Shown here: piece after piece, positions 8,501 through 16,173 of the stretch | How positions within the stretch are numbered: the first letter of the stretch is position 1 | How the letters are laid out: each line of letters begins with the position of its first letter | Origin: Phycisphaerae bacterium | GTDB taxonomy: Bacteria > Planctomycetota > Phycisphaerae > UBA1845 > Fen-1342 | DNA: 64,000 nt | NCBI GenBank assembly: GCA_030428945.1 | Contig: JAUIEC010000001.1 | Location: forward strand, 406,438-470,437 | Direction of reading: 5' to 3' | Notes under the pieces: generated by a model | What the model was told of the DNA's origin: nothing | The model's database searches: none | Seen by the model: the letters and a program-made list of their open reading frames with translations, nothing else | Program-made: the position numbers and the translations under genes

Positions 8501-9619
8501 TCAGTGGCATTCCTGTCCGAAGCGATTCAGCAGGCGGGCGAGATCGCCGAGGCCGACCACGCCGTCGCCGTCCAGGTCGGTCGGCCCGCTGGGTGCGGTG
8601 CCGAAGTCGTTCAGCAGTCGGGCGAGGTCGGCGATGTCGACCGCCCGGTCCGCGTTGATGTCTTCCGGGCAGTACGGCACGAGCCACGACCAGAGCACGT
8701 CATCCAGCCAGCAGTGGCAGCGGGCGGCCTGCTGCGGAGACAGCCGGGTGTAGCAGAAGGACGGGGCATAGCCCATGTAGTTCTCGTAGTCGGTCTGCCG
8801 CCAGCGCAGGTCGCTGCACGAGTCGCGTCCGCCCGGGCGATCGCAGTCGAAGTTGACCGGCGTCGCGGGCGTGTCCGCGCAGCGGTCGCCGGTGTTGTCG
8901 CCGTTGACGTCCATCGGGACTTCGTAGCAGGCGCTGCACCGGTCGACCTCGGAGACGCCGTGATGCGTGTGCCACAGGCCGAGGCAGTGCCCGACCTCGT
9001 GGGTCAGGATCGTCTCGCCGGCGCCGAACAGGTCGACGTCGATGACGATGCCGCCCTGGGCGGTCAGGGCGTCGTCGTCCCACGGGAAGGTGCCGAAGGC
9101 GAACCCGGTCGTGTCGACGACGAAGATGTTCAGCCGCCGCTGCGGCTCGACCGCGTACTGGTTCTTCATCGGCCGTTCGTCGATGTCGTTGTAGATCCGG
9201 TAGGTGCCGCGCCGCGCGAAGGACGTTTCGTGCTCGAACTTGATCCGGTAGGGCGCGAAGGTCTCGTTCAGCGTGACCATCTGCGCGTCGACGTCGTCGG
9301 CGGTCGTCAGGCAGTCGCTGCCGTTGGTGCGGCAGAAGACGATCACCTGCGTGCGGACGACGCGGATCGGAGTCTCTTCGCCGACCGTGTAGGCGTCCCG
9401 GATGGTCGGGTCGTCACACGGTCCGTCCAGCGGGCATCCGCCGCGCTGCACGTTCTCCGGCGGTCCGTACCGGGCGTAGTAGCGCTCGGTCGTCGCGCAG
9501 AACTGCCCCGCCGGCAGATCCGCGCGCCAGGTCGCCTCGGTCGGCTCGTCGGCCCGGACCGGGCTGCCGCCCAGCACCAGCCCGCAGACGGCGAGCCACA
9601 CGGTTCTAGAAAACATCAT
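8501..9619 (-). CDS. Secreted M43-type metzincin protease with dockerin-type tail
   Basis: 372 aa from ATG 9619, which starts a signal peptide (MMFSRTVWLAVCGLVLGG) with GGGAG just upstream; frames further upstream run into repeats. The zinc motif THEVGHCLGLWHTHHG (206-221) is the extended metzincin HExxHxxGxxH, and YMGY (281-284) is the Met-turn. Many paired cysteines lie in CSACYEVPMD and DRCADT. This fits the M43 pappalysin/cytophagalysin family of secreted endopeptidases. Residues 317-372 contain two dockerin-type repeats (DINADRAVDIADLARLL, DLDGDGVVGLGDLARLL), common tails of planctomycete exoproteins. Substrate unknown. Confidence 0.88.
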   Translation of the reverse strand: MMFSRTVWLAVCGLVLGGSPVRADEPTEATWRADLPAGQFCATTERYYARYGPPENVQRGGCPLDGPCDDPTIRDAYTVGEETPIRVVRTQVIVFCRTNGSDCLTTADDVDAQMVTLNETFAPYRIKFEHETSFARRGTYRIYNDIDERPMKNQYAVEPQRRLNIFVVDTTGFAFGTFPWDDDALTAQGGIVIDVDLFGAGETILTHEVGHCLGLWHTHHGVSEVDRCSACYEVPMDVNGDNTGDRCADTPATPVNFDCDRPGGRDSCSDLRWRQTDYENYMGYAPSFCYTRLSPQQAARCHCWLDDVLWSWLVPYCPEDINADRAVDIADLARLLNDFGTAPSGPTDLDGDGVVGLGDLARLLNRFGQECH

Positions 9620-9698
9620 GCGGTGCTCCCAGGTGTCAATCCAGATCACCCATTGTGAAAAGACCGCCCGCCAACTGCAATCGCAATCCTGCCTAGTG

Positions 9699-9786
9699 GT
9701 GAAAGAGTGAAAGAGTGAAAGAGTGAAAACGTGAAAGAGTGAAAGAGTGAATGGGGCGGGAGTTTCTGTTCCCTGTTCCCTTCCTA
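9699..9786. repeat. GTGAAAGA and GGGAACAG octamer arrays
   Basis: 9699-9752 holds six to seven GTGAAAGA-type units on the + strand. 9764-9786 holds GGGAACAG-type units on the - strand, beginning at the TAG stop of the LOG gene. Both lie between the LOG gene end and the protease gene start, so a LOG transcript would carry a purine array and then a pyrimidine array. Confidence 0.9.
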
Positions 9787-10374
9787 TGGCACCACCGGCC
9801 TGCGGCGCCAGTGGTTGGCCGGCGGGGCGTAGGCTTCCATTTTTGCGAGCAGCGTGTCGAGTTTGTCCGAGACCAGCAGCAGGTCGCGGTGCGGGCGGGT
9901 CAGCAGGCCCTGGTCGACCGCGTGGTCCAGGAACGCCAGCAGGTGGTCGTAGTAGCCGTTCACGTTCCACAGCCCGCACGGCTTGTGGTGGATGCCGAGC
10001 ACCGCCCAGGTCAGGGCCTCGGCGATTTCCTCGAGCGTCCCGATGCCGCCCGGCAGGGCCAGCATCGCGTCGCTCTGGTCGACCATCATCTGCTTGCGTT
10101 CGTGCATCGTGTCGACCACGTGCAGTTCGCTCAGACCCTCGTGGGCGAGTTCCTTGTCCGACAGGCCGAACGGAATCACACCGATTCCCGCGCCGCCGTG
10201 CTCCAGCACCGCGTCGGCGATCACGCCCATCAGGCCGACGTTGCCGGCCCCGTAGACCAGCGTGATCTCCCGCCGGGCCAGCACCGCGCCCAGTTCGCGG
10301 GCGGCTTCCGCGAAGCCCGGGTCGGCCCCGGGACTCGATCCGCAGTAGACGGTCAATCGACTGATCTTCGCCAT
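9784..10374 (-). CDS. LOG family protein (TIGR00730-type phosphoribohydrolase)
   Basis: 196 aa. Start ATG 10374 has GAGG at proper distance (GAGGCGACC-ATG). A Rossmann-like core begins ISRLTVYCGSSPG, then LVYGAGNVGLMG and the family signature MLALPGGIGTLEEIAEALTWA (the PGGxGTxxE motif, about 115-124). Eukaryotic and bacterial LOG proteins hydrolyse cytokinin riboside 5'-monophosphate or related purine nucleotides to free base plus ribose 5-phosphate; some were annotated as lysine decarboxylase in error. Probably cytosolic. The stop codon directly abuts an octamer array. The nucleotide substrate is uncertain. Confidence 0.85.
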   Translation of the reverse strand: MAKISRLTVYCGSSPGADPGFAEAARELGAVLARREITLVYGAGNVGLMGVIADAVLEHGGAGIGVIPFGLSDKELAHEGLSELHVVDTMHERKQMMVDQSDAMLALPGGIGTLEEIAEALTWAVLGIHHKPCGLWNVNGYYDHLLAFLDHAVDQGLLTRPHRDLLLVSDKLDTLLAKMEAYAPPANHWRRRPVVP

Positions 10375-10625
10375 GGTCGCCTCCTCAGCCTCTGCAGCGG
10401 ATGACTCGAGCGCGGGCGGGCAGCACCGGCCGAGCCACCCGTCGCGACGCGCGGATACGATACCCGCCAGGCCGGCCGCGTGCCGGACCGCTCGGCGGAT
10501 TCGCATTGACCCGGACAGGCAGCGTTCGCTAACGTCAGATAGCAGCGTGGGTAAAGAGATTCTCGACGTCGCCGCGCCTGGTCGCGCGGACCCGCCTGCC
10601 GCCGCTGATTTCGCGAAGGGGCCCG

Positions 10626-11501
10626 ATGCGCACGCTGCCAGTCTGCCTGACCCTGTTCTGTGTCGCCGCCGCCAGCGGGCAACGGCCGCAGTTTGACCCC
10701 GTCCGCCCGCACGCGGTCGACGGCCTGGCATTGCGCGGAATCAACAGCGAGTTCCAGACCGACTTCGAAAGCTACGCCCTCGGCACGATCGACGGGCAGC
10801 AGAACTGGATCGGGCTGGATCCCCCGAACTTCCAGGTGGTCGCCAGTCCGGCCGTCGGGACCCGGGCGGTGCGGAGTCTCGGCGGGAACCAACTGGTCAA
10901 CCTGGCCGTGCAGACCTTCGGCCTCGGCAACGCCGGCAGCGCGACGATCGAGTGGGACTGGTACTTCGACAGCAGCACCGGGGCGGGGGACGGCGGCGAC
11001 CAGCAGATCATCCTGCAGCCGAACATCAACACGCAGAACACGGTGGCGATCCGGATCGCGCGCGACTGGCTGACGCAGCACCTGCGGGTGTTCACGTCGA
11101 TCAGCGCGACCAACGGCATCTGGATCGACCTCGGCTTCGACATTCCGCACGACCAGTGGGTCAACTTCCAGCTCGAACTGGCCGCGGATCGCACGTATGA
11201 CCTGTACATCGACGACGTCTACATCCGATCGGCGATCGCCTTCACCAACCAGATCGAGGAGTTCGTCGTCTACAACGACGGCTTCAGCGGCAACGAGATG
11301 CTGGTCGACAACATCTCGATCACCGGCGACCCGGCCTGCGCCAGCGACCTCGACAACGACGGCAGCGTCGGCCTCGGCGACCTCGCGATCGTCCTGGCCG
11401 CCTTCAACGCCTCCCCGGCCGGCGACATCAACGGCGACGGCGTCACCGACCTCAGCGACCTGGCGGAAGTGCTGGCCGACTTCGGCGAGGGATGTCCTTA
11501 G
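10626..11501 (+). CDS. Secreted concanavalin-like protein with dockerin-type tail
   Basis: 291 aa, signal peptide MRTLPVCLTLFCVAAASGQ. The central region (about 42-238) is beta-rich and reads like a LamG/ConA-type jelly roll: FQTDFESYALGTIDGQQNWIG, ATIEWDWYFDS, WVNFQLELAADRTYDLYIDD. Residues 240-290 hold two dockerin-type loops (DLDNDGSVGLGDLAIVL and DINGDGVTDLSDLAEVL). No catalytic motif recognised. The stop codon TAG is followed at once by the octamer array GGAAGGGAACAGGGAACAG. Probably extracellular. Confidence 0.75.
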   Translation: MRTLPVCLTLFCVAAASGQRPQFDPVRPHAVDGLALRGINSEFQTDFESYALGTIDGQQNWIGLDPPNFQVVASPAVGTRAVRSLGGNQLVNLAVQTFGLGNAGSATIEWDWYFDSSTGAGDGGDQQIILQPNINTQNTVAIRIARDWLTQHLRVFTSISATNGIWIDLGFDIPHDQWVNFQLELAADRTYDLYIDDVYIRSAIAFTNQIEEFVVYNDGFSGNEMLVDNISITGDPACASDLDNDGSVGLGDLAIVLAAFNASPAGDINGDGVTDLSDLAEVLADFGEGCP

Positions 11502-11522
11502 GGAAGGGAACAGGGAACAGGG
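11499..11522 (+). repeat. GGGAACAG octamer array after stop codon
   Basis: Two to three GGGAACAG-type octamers begin immediately after the TAG of the ConA-like gene and sit on its coding strand. The larger nested repeat starts just downstream. Confidence 0.75.
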
Positions 11523-11525
11523 GAT

Positions 11526-12297
11526 TGCGGACTCCCATCGAATCTTGTGGCACCGGCACTCCCATCGGACCTTGTGGCACCACTCCCATCGAATCTTGTG
11601 GCACCGGCGTCTCGCCGGTGGTCTTGTGTCTGACAGGATCACAGGCGGGACGCCTGTGCCACAGAGCCTCGGAGATCGCGACGATGACGCACCCTGCGTC
11701 GGTGCCGGGTGCCCTATCCGAGGGCCGGGATGCGGACTCCCATCGGATCTTGTGACACCGGCACTCCCATCGAATCTTGTGGCACCACTCCCATCGGATC
11801 TTGTGGCACCGGCGTCTCGCCGGTGGTCTTGTGTCTGAAAGGATCACAGGCGGGACGCCTGTGCCACAGAGCTCAGGAGATCGCGACGATGACGCACCCT
11901 GCGGCGGTGCCGGGTGCCCCATCCGAGGGCCGGATTGCGGACTCCCATCGGATCTTGTGACACCGGCACTCCCATCGAATCTTGTGACACCGGCACTCGC
12001 ATCGGATCTTGTGGCACCACTCCCATCGGATCTTGTGGCACCGGCGTCTCGCCGGTGGTCTTGTGTCTGACAGGATCACAGGCGGGACGCCTGTGCCACA
12101 GAGCCTCGGAGATCGCGACGATGACGCACCCTGCGTCGGTGCCGGGTGCCCCATCCGAGGGCCGGATTGCGGATTCGCATCGGATCTTGTGGCACCGGCA
12201 CTCCCATCGAATCTTGTGGCACCGGCGTCTCGCCGGTGGTCTTGTGCTGAAAGGATCACAGGCGGGACGCCTGTGCCACAGAGCCCCGGAGACCGTC
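11526..12297. repeat. Nested tandem repeat with hairpin cores, four long units
   Basis: Four units begin near 11526, 11731, 11936 and 12168. Each contains a run of ~28-bp mini-repeats (ACTCCCATCGRATCTTGTG plus CACC/CACCGGC; two to four copies per unit). Two perfect hairpins follow: CACCGGCG-TCT-CGCCGGTG, then ACAGGCG-GGA-CGCCTGT (near 11641, 11846, 12078, 12257), and a G/C-rich spacer. Long translations across it are artefacts of the repetition. No gene is evident between 11502 and 12419. Confidence 0.9.
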
Positions 12298-12301
12298 GCC
12301 C

Positions 12302-12422
12302 GCATGCCCACATGCTCACATGCTCACATGCTCACTTGCTCACACGCTCACTTGCTCACACGCTCACTTGCTCACATGCTTACTTGCTTACTTGCTTACT
12401 TGCTTACTTGCTCACTTGCTTA
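12302..12422 (-). repeat. Long GTGAGCAA/GTAAGCAA octamer array ending folP
   Basis: About fifteen octamers on the - strand, starting with the TAA stop codon of folP and degenerating away from the gene (GTGAGCGT, GTGAGCAT, GTGGGCAT at the far end). It is the longest array of this family in the window. Because 8 is not a multiple of 3, TGA/TAA recurs in all three frames. Confidence 0.92.
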
Positions 12423-13229
12423 CCCGCGCAGCGCTACGAGCACCCGCAGCGCGTCCGCCAGCGCCTGCACGTCGTGTGTTCGAATGTAGGCGCAGCCCTG
12501 CAGCGCCGCGAAGATTTCGCTCGCCAGCGTGCCGGCGCCGCGCTGGTCCACCGGACGCGGCGGGCCGTCCGGCTCCAGCAGCGAACCGATCACCGACTTC
12601 CGCGAGGTCGAGATCAGCAGCGGCAGGCCGAACGTGGCCGCCAGGCGCGGCAGGTGTCGCAGCACCCGCACGCTGACCTCGGCGTTGCTGCCCAGGAAGA
12701 ATCCCATCCCCGGATCCAGGATGACCCGCTCGGGCGCGACCCCGGCCGCCGCCAGGGCCGCCAGGCGGTCGGCGAACCAGGCCTCGATCTCGTCGAGGAT
12801 CGTGTCGGGATCGCCCTCGGCCCGTTCGGCCTTGCCGGCCGCCGCCCGCGCGTACATCACGATCAGCCCGCAGTCGGCCGCCGCCACCGCGTCGATCGCC
12901 TCCGGGGCGCGCATCCCGGTCACGTCGTTGATCAGGTCGGCGCCCCACGCCAGCGCCGCCCGCATGACGTCCGGTTTGTAGGTGTCCACGCTGATGCGCA
13001 GACCCTGCCGCTTCAGGGCCGGCCCGACCGCTTCGAGACGACGGATCTCCTCGTCGGTCGAGACTTCCTCGGCGTCCGGGTGGGTCGACTCGGCCCCGAG
13101 ATCGATGGCCCAGGCGCCGGCCGCGGCGAGCGCGTGGCCGTGCGAGACGGCGTCCGGCGAATCGAGGAAGCGGCCGCCGTCGGAGAATGAATCGCGGGTC
13201 AGGTTCAGAATGCCGAGAATCCGAGTCAT
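12420..13229 (-). CDS. folP: Dihydropteroate synthase
   Basis: 269 aa from ATG 13229 (MTRILGILNLTRDSFSDGGRF), the canonical DHPS opening; an upstream in-frame ATG would add 11 residues without similarity. Motifs: ILNLTRDSFSDGG (phosphate/loop 1), AIDLGAESTHP (loop 2), ISVDTYKPDV, ADLINDVTG, ILDPGMGF and LLISTSRKSVIG (the SRKS pterin/phosphate site), ending with the C-terminal helix THDV. The enzyme joins p-aminobenzoate to the dihydropterin pyrophosphate in folate synthesis in the cytosol and is the sulfonamide target. The usual DPG-x-GFGK is DPGMGFFLG here, a minor departure. Apparently monocistronic; the stop codon is the first base triplet of an octamer array. Confidence 0.93.
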   Translation of the reverse strand: MTRILGILNLTRDSFSDGGRFLDSPDAVSHGHALAAAGAWAIDLGAESTHPDAEEVSTDEEIRRLEAVGPALKRQGLRISVDTYKPDVMRAALAWGADLINDVTGMRAPEAIDAVAAADCGLIVMYARAAAGKAERAEGDPDTILDEIEAWFADRLAALAAAGVAPERVILDPGMGFFLGSNAEVSVRVLRHLPRLAATFGLPLLISTSRKSVIGSLLEPDGPPRPVDQRGAGTLASEIFAALQGCAYIRTHDVQALADALRVLVALRG

Positions 13230-13354
13230 GGGGCAGGCTCCGGTCTTTCCGTCGGGGTCCATCCGGGTGAAGATACCCGCATCAGGGCGAAGCTTGGAGC
13301 CCGCGTCACCCCGCGCGGCGCTCGCACCACCCGGGGAAGACGGAGACCAGACCC

Positions 13355-13843
13355 TTGAACTGCAGAGAGATCTACAAGCAGAGTATCGACCTGGCCCACG
13401 GCATCACGACGGCGTACCTCTCGGACATGAGCGATCAGGACCTGCTGGTCCGCCCGGTCGACGGCGCCAATCACATCGCCTGGCAACTCGGGCACCTGAT
13501 CGCCAGCGAACACCAGATGATGAGCGGCATCGGCAACAGCATGCCGGACCTGCCGGACGGCTTCGTCGAGGCCCATGACAAGGAAGCGGCCACCTGCGAC
13601 GACGCCTCCAAGTTCCAGACCCGCCAGCAGTACCTGGACCTGATGGGCAGGATGCACGAGGCGACCAAGGCCCTGATCGACAACGCCGACGAGGCGAGCT
13701 TCGACCAGCCCGCGCCCGAGTCGATGCGCGGCTACGCGCCGACCGTCGGCGCCGTCTACAGCATGATCGGCGCCCACGAAATGATGCACGTCGGCCAGTT
13801 CGCAACCATCCGCCGGAAACTCGGCAAGCCGGTGGTGATTTAG
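13355..13843 (+). CDS. DinB-like four-helix-bundle metalloprotein
   Basis: 162 aa, starting at TTG 13355 with CGGAG upstream. The DinB/YfiT fold is suggested by the helical pattern and the three-histidine metal site: HLIASEH early (about 48-54) and HEMMHVGQFATIRRKLG near the C-terminus (about 139-155), with HIAWQLGHL. Members bind divalent metal and include mycothiol- or bacillithiol-dependent S-transferases and many uncharacterised enzymes. Substrate unknown; cytosolic. A purine octamer array follows a few bases after the stop. Confidence 0.8.
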   Translation: MNCREIYKQSIDLAHGITTAYLSDMSDQDLLVRPVDGANHIAWQLGHLIASEHQMMSGIGNSMPDLPDGFVEAHDKEAATCDDASKFQTRQQYLDLMGRMHEATKALIDNADEASFDQPAPESMRGYAPTVGAVYSMIGAHEMMHVGQFATIRRKLGKPVVI

Positions 13844-13854
13844 GCTGAGAAGAA

Positions 13855-13975
13855 ACAGGGAACAGGGAACCGGGAACAGGGAACAGGGAACAGGTTGGCG
13901 ATCTTCGAGTCGGCCTCGGCCGGGGCGATCTCCCGCTCACCTGCTGACTTGCTCCCTGCTCACTGTTCCCCGAGC
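13855..13975. repeat. GGGAACAG array followed by an inverted mixed octamer array
   Basis: 13855-13894 carries five GGGAACAG/GGGAACCG units on the + strand after the DinB gene. 13931-13974, read on the - strand, mixes the families (GGGGAACA, GTGAGCAG, GGAGCAAG). That mixture in one array is evidence that the octamer families are related. Confidence 0.85.
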
Positions 13976-14140
13976 TAGGGATGCGAGGTCGCCCGCGCTC
14001 TGTTCCCTGCTCCCTCCGGACGCCTCGTTCAGTCGTTGAGTTGCCAAGTTCTTCATTGGTCTGGCGGAATCCTGCTCAGGTGAAGTGTCCCGGCGATGGC
14101 AGCCTGCCGGGGTCGAGCGCGTCGGTTCGATTAGAGAGGG

Positions 14141-15460
14141 ATGTGGTTTGGAATGCAGATTTCAGCAGCGGGGCTGTTGCTGTTGGTGAGCGGTTTGTTG
14201 CTGGTGCGATGGTCTTTTCGTCGTACGGGTGAACATCCTCACTGTACGGTGTGTGGCTACGATGTGTCAGGCAGCGACCAAAGTGCGTATCGTTGCCCCG
14301 AGTGCGGTTCAACGGATCGCGCGAAGGTCCTAGTCGGGCATTACCGGTCGTTACGCCCCACGTTTCTTGGCTTGGGCGGTGCCTTGTGTCTTGCCGGTAT
14401 GCTCGTTTTCCTTTTGCCCCTGAACGTCCAATGGGTGGCCTTCGCGCCGGACTCGCTGCTGCCAGTGCTCGCCAGAACAGATTCTGGACCCGTGCTGCGT
14501 GAAGCGTCTCGGCGAGCGTCTCGCGGCGAACTGGGGGCACGAGTTCACTCCAGTCTGATTGACTTCTCGCTTGCTTTGCTCGCTGACGAGCCAAGCGTTG
14601 AGGCGAGGTCGCTGCTGGCGGTGTCGATAGGCAAGCTGACGGTTGAGCAACAGGTGCGTCTCGTCGATTTGATCAAGCGGTCGCTGACATTCAAGACCCG
14701 CTCCGGTGTAGCAGTGGGAAGGGACTTCGCGGCCGAGTTGGAAGTTGCGGGGCCTCCGCCCGTCCCGTTCAGGCTGAGGATTCTCGAGGCGGGCGTTGGT
14801 CGAGACGCCCGTTCGGACGAACGAAGCAGACTCCGAGAGGCTCATCAGGGAGCTGTGTTTCGTGTTTCTCCACCAGTCATCTGGACTGAAGGCCGTAGTG
14901 AGATAGTGATTCGGGTGCTCGTGGACTTCGGAAAGGGCGCAACGCCTGTCGTGTTTCGGCGCGACGCGGAGGCGCTGGAAGATGCGAGGCTCCTGCGCGT
15001 CCCGCGATCCCCGGAGTCGGATACGGAGGTTGCTGATGCGGTGCGCGTCTCCGGGCGCTGGCGGCAACCGGACTGGGCCGGGCCCAATGGCTACGTTGTC
15101 TCGCTTGATGTCAGGATCGGTCGCCGCTCGGTGCCCGTCGCCTTTCGGTGCGATGCTAGGGTTGGCGAGGCTTGGTTCAGGTTCGACGAAGGAATCGCCG
15201 TTGAGGCTGGGGCATCTGAAGTTCGGGAGTTGACCTCTAGCGTTGTGGTGCTGGAGGATGCGCCGAACGGAACCCTACAGGTCCTCTTGTCGCCCTCGGA
15301 ATCGGTAGCTGAGAAGAGTTCGCTGTTGCAAGTTTATTGGGATGGGTATCTGTCCTTCGGCCGGACTTCCTCGGGTGGTTATGGCGCTCTGGGTCTCTTG
15401 GGTGTGCTTGATGAGGCCGGGGCTGGGAGGTGGCGGTCTGAACATCGCCAGCCGCCCTAG
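14141..15460 (+). CDS. Membrane-anchored zinc-ribbon protein (CxxCGYDxSG type)
   Basis: 439 aa; ATG 14153 (MQISAAGLL) is an alternative start with better spacing to AGAGGG. TM1 is about 5-23 (ISAAGLLLLVSGLLLV), followed by a rubredoxin-like knuckle pair CTVCGYDVSG ... YRCPECGS (about 35-57), then TM2 (FLGLGGALCLAGMLVFLLPL). The C-terminal ~340 residues are a soluble domain without recognisable motif. The CxxCGYDLxG / RCPECG arrangement is recurrent in Planctomycetota membrane proteins of unknown role. Third codon positions are visibly less GC-rich than in neighbouring genes, suggesting a different history. Function unknown. Confidence 0.65.
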   Translation: MWFGMQISAAGLLLLVSGLLLVRWSFRRTGEHPHCTVCGYDVSGSDQSAYRCPECGSTDRAKVLVGHYRSLRPTFLGLGGALCLAGMLVFLLPLNVQWVAFAPDSLLPVLARTDSGPVLREASRRASRGELGARVHSSLIDFSLALLADEPSVEARSLLAVSIGKLTVEQQVRLVDLIKRSLTFKTRSGVAVGRDFAAELEVAGPPPVPFRLRILEAGVGRDARSDERSRLREAHQGAVFRVSPPVIWTEGRSEIVIRVLVDFGKGATPVVFRRDAEALEDARLLRVPRSPESDTEVADAVRVSGRWRQPDWAGPNGYVVSLDVRIGRRSVPVAFRCDARVGEAWFRFDEGIAVEAGASEVRELTSSVVVLEDAPNGTLQVLLSPSESVAEKSSLLQVYWDGYLSFGRTSSGGYGALGLLGVLDEAGAGRWRSEHRQPP

Positions 15461-15693
15461 CGTGGCCGTCCCTCCGGTCTCGCTGCATCGTTGCTGCTCA
15501 CGATCGTACCGCCTGACCTTCGCTCCAGGCTCTTGTTCTTGGAGCCACTTGCGCGTTTCGAATCGGGCGGCCGAATCATCTACGATGAGCTCTGACGGAT
15601 TCCGTACTGAGGGACTGAATTCGGCCGTGTGGCGAAGAATAACCAGTAGGCCGTGCGTGTCCCACACGGTGTCTCCGTCTCCGTCGTGAAGCC

Positions 15694-15728
15694 TCTTTCA
15701 CTCTTCCACCCCTTCACCTTTTCACCCC
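15694..15728 (-). repeat. GTGAAAGA-type octamer array in front of a + strand gene
   Basis: Read on the - strand it is GGGGTGAAAAGGTGAAGG and further GTGGAAGA/GTGAAAGA units. It abuts the ATG of the next + gene and is the main exception to the stop-codon placement seen elsewhere. The rest of 15461-15729 shows nothing recognisable. Confidence 0.75.
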
Positions 15729-15729
15729 T

Positions 15730-16113
15730 ATGTGGCTGTTGCGTTACATCTGGGCCGGGCCGTATACGCTGCTGGGGCTGGTGATCGGGCTGCCGTGCCT
15801 GCTGGGTGGGGCCCGGGTGCAGGTGCATACCGGCGTGGTCGAGTTTCACGGCGGACTGGCCGCCCGCCTGCTGGACTGCCTGCCGCTGCCCGGCGTGCTG
15901 GCGATCACCATCGGCCACACCGTGATCGGACGCTGCCCGGCGGCACTGGACGAGACGCGGACCCACGAACGGGTCCACGTCGAGCAGTACGGCCGCTGGG
16001 GCCCGCTGATGGGGCCGGCCTACCTGCTGTGCGCGGCCGTGGTCTGGCTGCGGGGCGGCGATGCCTACCGCGACAATCCTTTCGAAGTCGCCGCCTTCCG
16101 GGTCGATCCGTGA
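15730..16113 (+). CDS. Small membrane protein with an HERVH (HExxH-like) motif
   Basis: 127 aa. Hydrophobic segments at about 4-26 (LRYIWAGPYTLLGLVIGLPCLL), 52-65 and 95-108 alternate with polar stretches. ETRTHERVHVEQYGRWGPLMGPAYL (about 78-102) contains HERVH, which matches HExxH and would be a zinc site if catalytic; the ERVHVEQ-x-RWGP phrase recurs in small bacterial proteins of unknown function. No second metal ligand is obvious apart from E84 or H-x-E further on. Monocistronic, with an unusual octamer array just 5' of the ATG. Confidence 0.6.
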   Translation: MWLLRYIWAGPYTLLGLVIGLPCLLGGARVQVHTGVVEFHGGLAARLLDCLPLPGVLAITIGHTVIGRCPAALDETRTHERVHVEQYGRWGPLMGPAYLLCAAVVWLRGGDAYRDNPFEVAAFRVDP

Positions 16114-16173
16114 TCAGCAGGGCCGCCTGCGGACGCGGCCCGAGCCTGCCGATAAGCGCAGTGAGGTATGCCC

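Noticed and set aside
9620-9979. N-terminal extension of the M43 protease
   Set aside because: The in-frame extension reads through two octamer arrays; the signal peptide at 9619 marks the true start.
11526-12297. Protein genes across the nested repeat
   Set aside because: Open frames there are periodic translations of the repeat (for example the CGTGVSPV and SHRIL strings) and change frame from unit to unit.
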